Part shown: positions 52,344-62,290 of the stretch, in pieces | How positions within the stretch are numbered: the stretch's first letter is position 1 | Layout: each line of letters begins with the position of its first letter | Assembly: GCA_965197005.1 (NCBI GenBank) | Contig: OZ239982.1 | Span: 2,108,001-2,172,000 of the forward strand | DNA length: 64,000 bases | Source: G965197005 sp965197005 | GTDB lineage: Bacteria; Pseudomonadota; Gammaproteobacteria; Pseudomonadales; Oceanobacteraceae | Reading direction: 5' to 3' | Program-made: the position numbers and the translations under genes | The notes under the pieces: model-generated | The model's input: only the letters and a program-made list of their open reading frames with translations | The model's database searches: none | Told to the model about the DNA's origin: nothing

Positions 52344-54458
52344 TTAATGGTTTGTTTGTTGTGCCTGAATGGCGGTTAATGCAATAGTATAAACAATATC
52401 ATCCACTAATGCGCCTCTGGATAAGTCATTAACTGGCTTTGCCAACCCTTGCAACATAGGTCCAATACTAATTACATTGGCACTGCGCTGTACTGCTTTG
52501 TAGGTGGTGTTGCCTGTATTTAAGTCTGGGAAAATCAATACAGTTGCTCGTCCTGCAATATCACTGTCTGGTGCTTTGGATTTGGCAACACTGGCAGTGG
52601 TGGCGGCATCGTATTGTAATGGCCCGTCTATTTTTAAATCGGGGCGTAGGTTATTGACAATCTCGGTAGCGGTACGCACTTTTTCTACATCAGCTCCACT
52701 GCCTGATTTGCCTGTGCTGTAGCTTATCATTGCCACTAATGGGTCTATGCCTAGTGCTTTGGCTGAGTCGGCACTTTGTATGGCAATATCTGCCAATTCT
52801 TCTGCATTGGGGTCTGGATTAACAGCACAATCACCATATACCAGTACTTGATCTGGCAACCCCATAAAGAAAACAGAGGAGACCAGTTTTGCACCTTCTG
52901 CGGTTTTGATTAATTGTAATGCTGGACGAATGGTGTTGGCGGTGGTGTGTATTGCACCTGATACCAGTCCGTCTACTTTATCGGTGGCAAGCATCATCGT
53001 ACCTAAAACCACATTGTCTTCTAATTGTGCCTCTGCCATAGGCTCGGTTAGCTGTTTATGCTTGCGTAGTTCAACCATAGGGGCAATAAATTGACCTCTT
53101 GCTTTAGCTGGGTCAATAAGAGTTAAATCTTCTGGCAAATCAACCTCTTGTGTTTCTGCTACCTGCTTAATATTGTCTGGATTACCAAGTAAAATACAGT
53201 CGGCAATACCACGAGTTTGACAAATGACCGCCGCTTGTATGGTTCTGGGTTCTTCGCCTTCTGGTAATACAATTTTTTTCTTCTCTGTACGCGCTTTGGC
53301 AACAATTTGATAACGAAATGCTGCTGGGCTTAATCTTAAAGTATGTGGTGTGCCAATTAGTTTTTGTAACTCTGCTACTTTTAGGTGCTCGGTAACACTG
53401 GACATAATCAGCTGTACTCGCTCGTGGTCATCATTCGGTACTTGGGTGTCTAGGTCACTTAATTTCTGAGCTGTACTAAAGGTGTTAAAACTGGTTTTTA
53501 AAATAGGTACGCCTGTTTGTATGGCCTTTTGGCAAAGATTAAGCAACTCTTTACTGGGCATAAAGCCCCCTGTAATTAATAAACCTGCTAATGGCGTTCC
53601 ATTTAATGCAGACATGGCGGTGGCAAGCAGTATGTCTTCTCTATCTCCTGGAGTTACAACTAAGGTACCGGGACGCAAACTTGTAAGCATATTTGGCATG
53701 GTGCGAGCACAAACCGATACACGCAACACTCGACGGGTATTTAGATCTCCTGCATATAACACTTCTGCATTTAACCCTCTGGCAACATCTAACATACGCG
53801 GACTTGCCAGTTCTTGCTTATGTGGAATAACGCCCATAACTGGGCATTTTGGCAAACTAATATCCCAAAAAGGCTGCAAACTTTCTGCATTAAACGTATC
53901 ATTTTGATGGGTATCTGCCGAGGGAATAGATGAGGACACATCACTATTACCCACCATATTAATAATACAGCCAAGCTGGTTGCTTTTGCCTTTACCATAT
54001 AAACCTGCTTGCAATTTAATGCTAGATTTAACCTGTTTGGGCGTGCGATTTAAGCCGCTGGTCACTAACAGTACATCGGCATTTAAGGCTTTGGCAATTT
54101 CAACATTGAGTTTGGCGGTATAAGGTTCATTACGATCAGGCACCAAGCCTTCAATAATAACCACATCGCAACTGCTATCTACGCTGGCATGCAATTCCAC
54201 TACATTTTCTAGCACTTGGTCTAAATCATCTTCGCTGACTTGATTTTGAATATCTGATAATTGCAATGGATTGGGCGTTTGAATATCTAATAATTTACGC
54301 ACCAATCCCGTGGAGCGTTCTTCTTTTTTATAATCAGGCGCAACGGGTTTAAAAAAACCCACTTTTAGGCCCTGTTCATCAAGGGCACGAATTAATCCAA
54401 GGCTAATGGTGGTTAAGCCTGTACCTGTTTCAGTTGGTGCTAAAAGTATATTAATCAT
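52344..54458 (-). CDS. pta: Phosphate acetyltransferase
   Basis: Converts acetyl-CoA and phosphate to acetyl phosphate and CoA. The 704-residue long form has a BioD-like N-terminal P-loop domain (LLAPTETGTGLTTISLGL), a middle DRTGG domain (about 220-330), and the C-terminal catalytic domain from about 385 (ARTEKKKIVLPEGEEPR, DGLVSGAIHTTANTIRPALQ, and SYSTGKSGSG). The N-terminal loop reads TETGTGLTT, with no Lys, so ATP binding there is doubtful. ackA lies 6 bp upstream. Confidence 0.96.
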   Translation of the reverse strand: MINILLAPTETGTGLTTISLGLIRALDEQGLKVGFFKPVAPDYKKEERSTGLVRKLLDIQTPNPLQLSDIQNQVSEDDLDQVLENVVELHASVDSSCDVVIIEGLVPDRNEPYTAKLNVEIAKALNADVLLVTSGLNRTPKQVKSSIKLQAGLYGKGKSNQLGCIINMVGNSDVSSSIPSADTHQNDTFNAESLQPFWDISLPKCPVMGVIPHKQELASPRMLDVARGLNAEVLYAGDLNTRRVLRVSVCARTMPNMLTSLRPGTLVVTPGDREDILLATAMSALNGTPLAGLLITGGFMPSKELLNLCQKAIQTGVPILKTSFNTFSTAQKLSDLDTQVPNDDHERVQLIMSSVTEHLKVAELQKLIGTPHTLRLSPAAFRYQIVAKARTEKKKIVLPEGEEPRTIQAAVICQTRGIADCILLGNPDNIKQVAETQEVDLPEDLTLIDPAKARGQFIAPMVELRKHKQLTEPMAEAQLEDNVVLGTMMLATDKVDGLVSGAIHTTANTIRPALQLIKTAEGAKLVSSVFFMGLPDQVLVYGDCAVNPDPNAEELADIAIQSADSAKALGIDPLVAMISYSTGKSGSGADVEKVRTATEIVNNLRPDLKIDGPLQYDAATTASVAKSKAPDSDIAGRATVLIFPDLNTGNTTYKAVQRSANVISIGPMLQGLAKPVNDLSRGALVDDIVYTIALTAIQAQQTNH

Positions 54459-54464
54459 AATTCT

Positions 54465-55640
54465 CTAATGGGTTAGGTTAAATGTGTCTTGGGCTATCAT
54501 TAATTCTTCATTGGTGGCTATAACCAATACGGGCAAACTATCGCTATGGCTAATTCGCCCAATTTTGTCGCCTTGTTCTTGATTTAGTTTGGCATCAATC
54601 TGAATGTTAAGCAGTTTTAAATTGGCAATAATATTGGCACGGATTACAGCAGCGTTTTCTCCAATACCTCCAGTAAAGACAATGGCATCTATACGTTCTA
54701 AAGAGGTGCATAATGCCGCCATTTCTCTGGCCGCTTTAAAACAAAATAAATCAATGGCACGCATTGCATCTACATTACCTTGGTCACTTTCGCTAACCAG
54801 TGTACGCATGTCATTACTAATGCCTGAAACACCTTGCAAACCGCTTTGTTTATTAAGTATCTGGCTAATGTCTTGCATGCTCAGGTGGCGTGCTTTGGCA
54901 ATGTAGGTAAAAATACCAGGGTCAATGCTACCACTGCGTGTGCCCATCAATAAGCCATCAAGGGGAGTCATTCCCATACTGGTATCTACCGACTTGCCTT
55001 GTCTTATGGCGCAAGCACTACAGCCATTACCTAAATGAGCAACAATTAAATTAGTTGCCTCTTGTGCTTGTCCAAGGCGTTTTGCTGCCTCTTGTGAGAT
55101 ATATCTAAAGCTGGTGCCATGAAAACCGTAACGGCGTACTTGATTTTCTTGGTACCAACTAAAGGGCGTACCATATAAATATGCCTGTTGCGGCATGCTC
55201 TGATGAAATGCAGTATCAAAAACGGCAACCTGTGGCAATGTTGGCATGAGTTTTTGGCAGGCTTTAATGCCTAAAATATTGACAGGATTATGTAGTGGCG
55301 CAAGCTCATTAATCTGTTCAAGCTGAATAAGGGTGTCTGCTTGAATAAGCTGACTTTGTTGGAAGTGCTCCCCCCCGTGAACCACTCTATGCCCAATACC
55401 AATTAGCTCATTTTGCCAAGGGTTTAAGGCATGTAAAATGGCTTCTAAAGCCTGTTCATGCCCCGCATTGGGTAAGGCTTTTTGCACACTTAGCGCACCT
55501 TTTATTTTAAGGTTTGCACCGCTTTCTTGGAGTCGTTCAGCTAAACCACTGGCTATTAACTCGCCTTTTTTATGCCAATGGTATAGTGCAAATTTAATGG
55601 AAGAACTGCCACAATTTAAAACTAAAATAACAGGTTTCAT
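54465..55640 (-). CDS. ackA: Acetate kinase
   Basis: Makes acetate and ATP from acetyl phosphate, or the reverse. The 391-residue protein shows LVLNCGSSSIKFALY, GHRVVHGGEHF, RRYGFHGTSFRYIS, HLGNGCSACAI, DTSMGMTPLDGLLMGTRSG and FTGGIGENAA. It lies between the PilZ-like gene and pta. With pta it links acetyl-CoA to ATP and sets the acetyl phosphate pool. Confidence 0.97.
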   Translation of the reverse strand: MKPVILVLNCGSSSIKFALYHWHKKGELIASGLAERLQESGANLKIKGALSVQKALPNAGHEQALEAILHALNPWQNELIGIGHRVVHGGEHFQQSQLIQADTLIQLEQINELAPLHNPVNILGIKACQKLMPTLPQVAVFDTAFHQSMPQQAYLYGTPFSWYQENQVRRYGFHGTSFRYISQEAAKRLGQAQEATNLIVAHLGNGCSACAIRQGKSVDTSMGMTPLDGLLMGTRSGSIDPGIFTYIAKARHLSMQDISQILNKQSGLQGVSGISNDMRTLVSESDQGNVDAMRAIDLFCFKAAREMAALCTSLERIDAIVFTGGIGENAAVIRANIIANLKLLNIQIDAKLNQEQGDKIGRISHSDSLPVLVIATNEELMIAQDTFNLTH

Positions 55641-55668
55641 AGTATCTCGATTAAATATAAATAATGGG

Positions 55669-56022
55669 TTAAGGCATGACCTGTTGCAAATGGGTATCGG
55701 TTTCTAGTTTTTGCAAAATGTCTCTAACCCCTTTGGTCATGGACTTAGGTAACTGAGTAAGTGTAAATGCCACACCATAATGATATTCGGTGGTCGCTGC
55801 GGTGGTATTCACAATACGCCCTGGAATACACCTTAAGGTATGGCAACCACAGGCTATTTTTAAAATCATAGCTTGTCCTAGTTTGAATTTTTTAGGGCTA
55901 ATAATGGCAACGCCTTTAGTGGAAAAATGATAGGCTTTGACCTCAATGGGCTTTCCAGTTAAGCCTAAGAAATAATTTTTTTGTACCACAACGCTCAGTG
56001 AATTAAGTGTATTTGTATTCAT
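55669..56022 (-). CDS. PilZ-like domain protein
   Basis: A 117-residue all-beta protein. The segment HFSTKGVAIISPKKFKLGQ resembles the PilZ D/N-x-S-x-x-G motif (His in place of Asp), and IPGRIVNTTAATTEYHYGVAF the later strands. The N-terminal R-x3-R that grips c-di-GMP is not evident, so ligand binding is uncertain. It is 28 bp upstream of ackA on the same strand and probably opens the ackA-pta operon. A diguanylate cyclase lies across the 515-bp gap. Confidence 0.55.
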   Translation of the reverse strand: MNTNTLNSLSVVVQKNYFLGLTGKPIEVKAYHFSTKGVAIISPKKFKLGQAMILKIACGCHTLRCIPGRIVNTTAATTEYHYGVAFTLTQLPKSMTKGVRDILQKLETDTHLQQVMP

Positions 56023-56537
56023 TTATGCATTTCCTGTAATGCTTGTTTTGTGCTGCTACCAAGTGTATATGATTTTTAAGTATTGATAGCTGCTTTTAGC
56101 TATTTTTTCTGTTGGTATTTTACTACCTAAGCAGAAATATAAAAACCAATTTTAAATAACAATAATTATCCTTTTGTAGGTAAATTGCAATGTACACCAA
56201 GCTCGATACCAATTAACCATTATCCTTATTAACTCATTGCCTAATATGTGTAGGATAGGCTAAAAATCAAATAAATGTTACAATATTTACATTATTCCTG
56301 AAAACTTTGTGCATAGAATATTTACTGATTGTTCAATATGAACTAGCATTAACAACCTGTAACCAAAAACTACAATTATGTACATTTGTGTGCTATAGAT
56401 AATCTTGTATTGGTCGTAAATATAAGTCGCTGTAAAGCCATAATATAAACTCTGATATAAATTTTAAAATTCAGCACCCAATACAAAAAAATAACTCACA
56501 TTTAATTGTTGTAAATACGCTCATTAGGAGGCGATAC
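56023..56537. other. 515-bp AT-rich gap
   Basis: Divergent region between the PilZ-like gene and the diguanylate cyclase gene. No gene, tRNA or clear hairpin is seen. Promoters for both sides must be here, but none is distinct. The cyclase gene has a full AGGAGG six bases before its ATG. Confidence 0.5.
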
Positions 56538-57476
56538 ATGTCTAATAAACCTAAAATTCTAATTGCAGACAGTAATTTAGCGGTGCAAGCCCAATTAGGT
56601 AAAATTCTTGGTGCTGACAGCAATGTGATTAGCCTATTGAAATATGAGCAATTAACTTTTTGGTCAAAAGAAAAAGCCCATGAGGTCGATTTTATTTTTG
56701 TTTGTGAGAGCTTTATTGGTGGCGATATTAATCAGTTTTGCCGAGACTGGAAAAACGATTTCAAAACTCGCAATTGTAAAATTGTGGTATTAGGTGATGA
56801 TAGTGACGAACAAGAAATTTTAGCGCTTAAATCAGGGGCGGTATTATATTTACGCAAGCCTTTAAATTTTGAATTATGCAAATATCGTCTGGCGCAGCTC
56901 ATTGCGCAGCAACAAAACATGCTTAGCCTAGAGAAACAATCTTATTTTGATGCCCTAACAGGACTTGCTAATCGCCATTATATGAACCATTTTTTGCAAG
57001 CAGAATGGGGACGCGCACAGCGTGAACATAGCCCTGTTGGTATGATTATTGTAGATATTGACCAGTTTAAACTCTATAACGACCAATATGGCCACATACA
57101 AGGAGATAACTGCCTTAAAACAGTTGCCAAAGCACTTAAATCTTCCGCTAAACGCCCTCGGGATATGGTTGCTCGCTTTGGTGGAGAAGAATTTATTTTA
57201 ATTTTACCTAATATTCAAGCAGAGGGCATGGCAGTGGTGGCTCGTAAAATTAGAGAAAATATTTGCCTCTGTTCTATTCCTCATGCCAGCAATGCACAAA
57301 GACCTTTAATTACCGTTAGTATGGGGTTGGCGTGGAGTGAAACCGTTAATAATAACAAAGCTGAAAACTTGATTATTGCCGCTGATAAAGGACTGTATGA
57401 AGTTAAAAATACAGGGCGTGACGGCTACAGCAAATTAGCCGATATTAGCAACAGTAAAAGCAGTCTGTCTATTTAA
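56538..57476 (+). CDS. Diguanylate cyclase with degenerate receiver domain
   Basis: A 312-residue protein. Residues 1-120 form a receiver-like domain with Asp11 and the conserved Lys107 (RKP), but the phosphoacceptor site is Cys56 (FIFVCES), so normal phosphorylation seems excluded. The GGDEF domain (about 136-300) has DALTGLANRHYMN, VDIDQFKLYNDQYGH and GGEEF (215-219), so it should make c-di-GMP. RPRD (206-209) lies five residues before GGEEF, the place of the inhibitory I-site. It is divergent from the PilZ-like gene. Confidence 0.92.
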   Translation: MSNKPKILIADSNLAVQAQLGKILGADSNVISLLKYEQLTFWSKEKAHEVDFIFVCESFIGGDINQFCRDWKNDFKTRNCKIVVLGDDSDEQEILALKSGAVLYLRKPLNFELCKYRLAQLIAQQQNMLSLEKQSYFDALTGLANRHYMNHFLQAEWGRAQREHSPVGMIIVDIDQFKLYNDQYGHIQGDNCLKTVAKALKSSAKRPRDMVARFGGEEFILILPNIQAEGMAVVARKIRENICLCSIPHASNAQRPLITVSMGLAWSETVNNNKAENLIIAADKGLYEVKNTGRDGYSKLADISNSKSSLSI

Positions 57477-57521
57477 GTTTTTAGCTAAAATCCAACGCTG
57501 GAACTTGCAGCCTGTTGGATT

Positions 57522-58295
57522 TTAACATTCAGATTTCTTCTTAAAAAAACGCTTCATATAGCGCTGATTTGCTTGTTTTCTATCTAATAAAATAAATACA
57601 TCTGCTACTTTAAAGTCATTATCTAAAAATGCTTCACCACAGACTTTAACGCCTATGCGTAAATACGTTGTCAATAAAGGTGGGATTTTATCTTTAACAT
57701 CTATATTGCGATCAAATGCCGCTTTAGGCACAGGTATTTTAGGCACAACTCGTTGATTTTCTAAGGTAAAATGAGCATCTCTTAAATGTGCCATTATAGC
57801 ATTGGCTTGGCTTAAATCCTTGTCTAATGGAATGCTGGCACAGCCCATCAGATAATCTAATTGGTTATCTTCTAAAAAGTTTGCCAGCCCTGCGAACAAT
57901 AAAAACATAGCAGAAGTGCTGCGATATTCAGGGTCAACACAGGTTCGCCCTATTTCCATATATTGTTTATCAGGCTGAATGATATTGCTTAAATCAAATT
58001 CGGTAGCAGAATAAAAGTGACCAATTTTTTCTGCGCTGGCATTGGTAATAATGCGACTACAACCAACGACCTGATTAGTATTGAGGTCTTTAACAACCAG
58101 ATGATGGCAAACTTCATCAAAACGGTCGTAATCTAAACGCTCTTTGCTATTGGGTAAGTCAGCACCCATATCTTCAGCAAAGACACGATACCTTAATTGC
58201 TGGGCTTGGATTATATCGCTTTTGTCTGTAGTTATTTTATATGCTAAACGATTTTCTACTGCTTGAGTATGACAATCAGATTTTTCCTGATTCAT
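57522..58295 (-). CDS. OlsB-like GNAT N-acyltransferase
   Basis: A 257-residue protein of the GNAT-like N-acyltransferase group that includes OlsB, which acylates ornithine for ornithine lipids. Diagnostic parts are QLRYRVFAEDMGADLP, YMEIGRTCVDPEYRS, LMGCASI, and near the end LLTTYLRIGVKVCGEAFLDN with DFKVADVFILLD. Production of ornithine or another amino-acid lipid is the best guess. A partner O-acyltransferase (OlsA) is not adjacent; the PlsC-family protein at 51.4 kb is one candidate. Confidence 0.8.
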   Translation of the reverse strand: MNQEKSDCHTQAVENRLAYKITTDKSDIIQAQQLRYRVFAEDMGADLPNSKERLDYDRFDEVCHHLVVKDLNTNQVVGCSRIITNASAEKIGHFYSATEFDLSNIIQPDKQYMEIGRTCVDPEYRSTSAMFLLFAGLANFLEDNQLDYLMGCASIPLDKDLSQANAIMAHLRDAHFTLENQRVVPKIPVPKAAFDRNIDVKDKIPPLLTTYLRIGVKVCGEAFLDNDFKVADVFILLDRKQANQRYMKRFFKKKSEC

Positions 58296-58498
58296 GTTTT
58301 TTCCTTAATAATAACTGAAAAAGTATAAAATAAAATTGAGACGTAATTATTAAACTTTATTAAAAATAACAAATTAAAAACAGACAATACCGTTTCTATC
58401 AACTAATGTTTTCTTTGGTATCTATTTAATCTGATACCTTTTAAATAGGCAAAATGTAAATAAAACCAACCTCACATTATAATTGAAACTGGTTATAT

Positions 58499-59086
58499 AT
58501 GAAATACAAACTGTTTTTTTTAGGGCTTTTAAGCTGTTTTTTAGCCGCCCCTTGTTATAGCAACGCACCTAGTATCTCTAAGCAACAGGCATTTATTGTG
58601 GTGCAACAATTTTTATCTAACCAAGTATTGTACTGGTCACCCATTCAATTTCCTGTACAAATTGAGCGTAAAAGTAAAAGTCGGTTAGCCAAGCAGCTCG
58701 ATGCGCTATTTAAAGCACAACAATTAAATCGGGAAAAAGGAAAAAAATGGGTCAATGCCAATAACATATCAGAACACCGAGAGCGTATCTCGTTGTACTG
58801 GGATTATGCTTTAGACAATAATCATAGCTCTGGTTTTGCCTATGGCAATGCCAGTTTAAAGCGGATTGAGCAGCTCTCAAAAGCGAAAAATTATGCTGGA
58901 GAGTTTTATATACAGATGCGGATTAGTTGGTATGTAGAGAATATGCCAGCATGGAGCAAACGCCCTGAATTTCATTCAGTACGGTTACTTAGGCGTAGCA
59001 AAGAATCCTTTAGTAAACCTTTTATAAAAAGTTTATACTTGCATTATAAACAAGGTAAGTGGGTTGTTTGGCAACCTAAAACCTAA
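58499..59086 (+). CDS. Exported protein of unknown function
   Basis: A 195-residue protein with a clear signal peptide (about 1-21, cut near CYS-NAP). The mature part is basic and rich in aromatic residues, with a mix of helix (about 25-90) and beta strands (about 120-190). No cysteine remains in the mature form. I do not recognise a family. The ribosome-binding site is weak. It lies 30 bp before cysM. Confidence 0.7.
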   Translation: MKYKLFFLGLLSCFLAAPCYSNAPSISKQQAFIVVQQFLSNQVLYWSPIQFPVQIERKSKSRLAKQLDALFKAQQLNREKGKKWVNANNISEHRERISLYWDYALDNNHSSGFAYGNASLKRIEQLSKAKNYAGEFYIQMRISWYVENMPAWSKRPEFHSVRLLRRSKESFSKPFIKSLYLHYKQGKWVVWQPKT

Positions 59087-59116
59087 CCACTCATTATCAA
59101 ATTAAGTCTTATTTTT

Positions 59117-60034
59117 ATGCCTTCAACTTATCCCACATTAACTGCAACTGTCGGCAATACGCCTTTAGTGCAAGCAAGCAGACTCTTGCCTGCACAAAGC
59201 ACTAACACCCTTTTATTAAAACTAGAAGGCAATAATCCTGCAGGTTCAGTCAAAGATCGTGCGGCTTTTAATATGCTAAATGCAGCACAGCAACAAAACC
59301 TTATTCGCCCTGGTGATAATCTAATTGAGGCAACCAGTGGTAATACAGGTATTGCATTGGCAATGGCTTGTGCCATGCTAGGCTATTCCATTACGCTAAT
59401 TATGCCAAATAACGCTACTAAAGAGCGGCAATGGGCGATGCAGGCTTATGGTGCTCAGTTAATTTTGGTCAGTGCCCAAGGCGGTATGGAAGAAGCTCGT
59501 GATTTAGCATTAGAGTTACAAGCGCAGGGTAAAGGCTTGGTACTCAATCAGTTTGCCAATGAAAATAACCCTAACGCACATTATCAAAGCACTGCGCCTG
59601 AAATCTGGCAGCAAAGCCAAGGCAAACTAACACATTTTATTAGCTCTATGGGCACAACAGGTACAATTATGGGTTGCTCTCGTTATTTTAAAGAGCAAAA
59701 TCCTGCAATTGAAATTATTGGTTTGCAACCAGCAGAAGGTGCTAGCATTCCAGGCATTCGCCGTTGGCCTCAGGCTTATTTGCCTGCTATTTTTGATGCC
59801 AAGCGGGTTGATTGTATTTTAGACATTGAGCAAGCAGAGGCAGAGCACTGTATGCGTGAGCTGGCGCGTAAAGAAGGTATTTTTGCGGGCGTTTCCTCTG
59901 GCGGAGCGGTAGCTGCTGCATTAAAGCTGGAAAAGAATTTAAAACATGCTACCTTAGTCGCCATTATTTGTGATCGTGGTGATCGCTACTTGTCTTCAGG
60001 TATTTATGCCCATACAAAGAATGCTGAAAACTAG
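59117..60034 (+). CDS. cysM: Cysteine synthase B (O-acetylserine sulfhydrylase)
   Basis: PLP enzyme making cysteine from O-acetylserine and sulfide or thiosulfate. The 305-residue length and sequence fit CysM rather than CysK: KLEGNNPAGSVKDRAA (PLP Lys), EATSGNTGIALAMA, SSMGTTGTIMGCSRY, and FAGVSSGGAVAAAL. It precedes relA by 21 bp, a frequent pairing in gammaproteobacteria. Confidence 0.95.
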   Translation: MPSTYPTLTATVGNTPLVQASRLLPAQSTNTLLLKLEGNNPAGSVKDRAAFNMLNAAQQQNLIRPGDNLIEATSGNTGIALAMACAMLGYSITLIMPNNATKERQWAMQAYGAQLILVSAQGGMEEARDLALELQAQGKGLVLNQFANENNPNAHYQSTAPEIWQQSQGKLTHFISSMGTTGTIMGCSRYFKEQNPAIEIIGLQPAEGASIPGIRRWPQAYLPAIFDAKRVDCILDIEQAEAEHCMRELARKEGIFAGVSSGGAVAAALKLEKNLKHATLVAIICDRGDRYLSSGIYAHTKNAEN

Positions 60035-60055
60035 CAAACAATAGGAGTTTACCCT

Positions 60056-62290
60056 GTGGTTAAAGTGCGTGCGGATTATCCCATACAAGCAGATGGTCGT
60101 CTTAATGTCTGCCTTTGGGTAGAACAATTTAAACAACCAAGCTGGACTGATGAACAGCAAGTTATTCAAGCATTAGAGCTGGTACAAACATTAGCAGATA
60201 CCGACAGTGCCATCAAAAGTCCTCTCAATAGTCTTGAAATGGCGCTTGAGATGGCGCAAATTCTAATTGATTTGCGCCTTGATCAAACCTCTATTATTGC
60301 CGCTATTTTGTATCGCTGTGTGCGTGAGAAAAAAATCGATTTAGAGCAAATTCAGCAGCAGTTTGGTGCAGAGGTAACCCATCTAATTGATGGCGTACTA
60401 CGTATGGTCGCCATTAGCCAAATTCGCAGCGCAGCACATGCTCGTAAAGCACAGAACAAGCATAACCAAGTCGATAATATTCGTAAAATGCTGGTTGCCA
60501 TGATTGATGATGTTCGAGTTGCCCTTATTAAACTGGCAGAACGTACCGCTGCTATTCGTGGGGTTAAAGATGGACAGGAAGAGCAAAAACGCAAGGTGGC
60601 GATGGAAATCTTTAATATTTATGCACCATTGGCTCATCGCTTAGGCATTGGGCATTTAAAGTGGGAACTTGAAGACTTGGCATTTCGTTATTTAGAGCCA
60701 AAAAACTATAAGCAAATTGCCCAGCTTTTAGATGAAAAGCGCATCAACAGGCAAGATTACATTAAAGCCTTGTTAGAGCGCATTCAAGCCTCAATGGATA
60801 ACGCTGAAATCAAAGCAGAAATAAGCGGGCGAGCCAAACATATTTACAGCATCTGGCGTAAAATTCAGCGCAAAAACATTGGTTTTTCAGAAGTATATGA
60901 TGTGCGTGCTGTGCGTATTTTAGTACCTAAACTCGCAGACTGTTATGCGGCATTGGGCATTATCCACTCTTTATGGCGACATGTGCCTAATGAATTTGAT
61001 GATTATATTGCGAACCCTAAAGAAAACGGCTACCAATCCTTACATACTGCGGTCATCGGTCCAGAAGGCAAGGTAATTGAAGTACAAATTCGCACCCATA
61101 ATATGCACGCTGACGCAGAGCTAGGGGTATGTGCACACTGGCTATATAAAGGAACAGACACCCAAGAAAAAGACCGTGCCTATGAAGATAAAATTTCATG
61201 GCTTAGACAAGTCTTAGAATGGCATGATGAGCTAGGCGATATCAATCAATTAGCCCAAGATTTAAAAGCAGATTTTGCCCCTGAGAGGATTTATTTGTTT
61301 ACCCCTAATGGCGATGTTTTAGACTTACCGTATGTAGCAACTCCCTTAGACTTTGCCTACCGTGTGCATACCCAAATTGGGCATAAGTGTCGTGGAGCTA
61401 AAGTCAATGGCCGCATTGTACCTTTAACCTATTTGCTCAAAACTGGCGAGCAAGTGGAAATCTTAACCCATAAACAAGCGCAGCCTAAACGTAACTGGCT
61501 TGCCAATGGTAGTGGCTATCTGTATACCGCCCGTGCTCGCGCCAAAGTGACCCACTGGTTTAAACATCAGGCATATAGTAAAAATCTTGAAGAAGGTCGG
61601 CAAATATTACAAAAAGAGCTCAAGCACTTAGCACTAAGCAGCCCCTCTTTAACAGACATTGCCATGCGTATGAATGTCAAAAGCGTCGAAGACCTCTATG
61701 CAGGTATAGGTGCAGGAGATGTCCGTTTAGGACAGGTTATTCAAGCCATATTAAAGCAAAACAACAATGAGCAACACCATATCCAGCAACGACTGCCCTT
61801 TAGTGGAATTAAAAATAATCTGGAGAAAGCTGGGCAAAATAATGATATTCATGTTGTTGGCGTGGGCAAATTACTTACCCAATTAGCCAGTTGCTGCCAG
61901 CCTCAAGTAAATGAAAGCATTACGGGTTTTGTCACCAAAGGCAAAGGCGTACAGGTACACCGTAGCGACTGTGAAAACTTGCAAAACTTACAGCAACAAC
62001 AACCAGAGCGTATCGTACAAGTCAGCTGGGGGCAAAAACAAACCCAAAGCTATGACCTTAACTTACATATACAAGCCTTTGACCGCAATGGTTTATTGCG
62101 TGATATTAGCCAAGTTTTAAGCACACACAATGTGGATATTTTATCCCTACAAAGTAACTCTAACCGTGAAGAGCATGTCACTTACTTTAATATCAATGCA
62201 GAAATAAATGATATGACACAAATATCTCATTTAATTAACCGGCTTTTAGAAGTACCAAATGTCACAAATGTACAGCGAGTAACACCATGA
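60056..62290 (+). CDS. relA: (p)ppGpp synthetase RelA
   Basis: Ribosome-linked stringent-response enzyme. Starts with GTG eight bases after AGGAG; its 744 residues equal E. coli RelA. The hydrolase-like domain (about 30-180) has ILYRCVREKKID where active enzymes have His-Asp, so it is synthetase-only. Synthetase domain: YDVRAVRILVPK, FDDYIANPKENGYQSLHT and VIEVQIRT. TGS domain near 405-465 (IYLFTPNGDVLDLP) and C-terminal zinc-finger/ACT region with CCQP and HRSDCENL. The stop overlaps mazG by 4 bp. Confidence 0.97.
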   Translation: MVKVRADYPIQADGRLNVCLWVEQFKQPSWTDEQQVIQALELVQTLADTDSAIKSPLNSLEMALEMAQILIDLRLDQTSIIAAILYRCVREKKIDLEQIQQQFGAEVTHLIDGVLRMVAISQIRSAAHARKAQNKHNQVDNIRKMLVAMIDDVRVALIKLAERTAAIRGVKDGQEEQKRKVAMEIFNIYAPLAHRLGIGHLKWELEDLAFRYLEPKNYKQIAQLLDEKRINRQDYIKALLERIQASMDNAEIKAEISGRAKHIYSIWRKIQRKNIGFSEVYDVRAVRILVPKLADCYAALGIIHSLWRHVPNEFDDYIANPKENGYQSLHTAVIGPEGKVIEVQIRTHNMHADAELGVCAHWLYKGTDTQEKDRAYEDKISWLRQVLEWHDELGDINQLAQDLKADFAPERIYLFTPNGDVLDLPYVATPLDFAYRVHTQIGHKCRGAKVNGRIVPLTYLLKTGEQVEILTHKQAQPKRNWLANGSGYLYTARARAKVTHWFKHQAYSKNLEEGRQILQKELKHLALSSPSLTDIAMRMNVKSVEDLYAGIGAGDVRLGQVIQAILKQNNNEQHHIQQRLPFSGIKNNLEKAGQNNDIHVVGVGKLLTQLASCCQPQVNESITGFVTKGKGVQVHRSDCENLQNLQQQQPERIVQVSWGQKQTQSYDLNLHIQAFDRNGLLRDISQVLSTHNVDILSLQSNSNREEHVTYFNINAEINDMTQISHLINRLLEVPNVTNVQRVTP

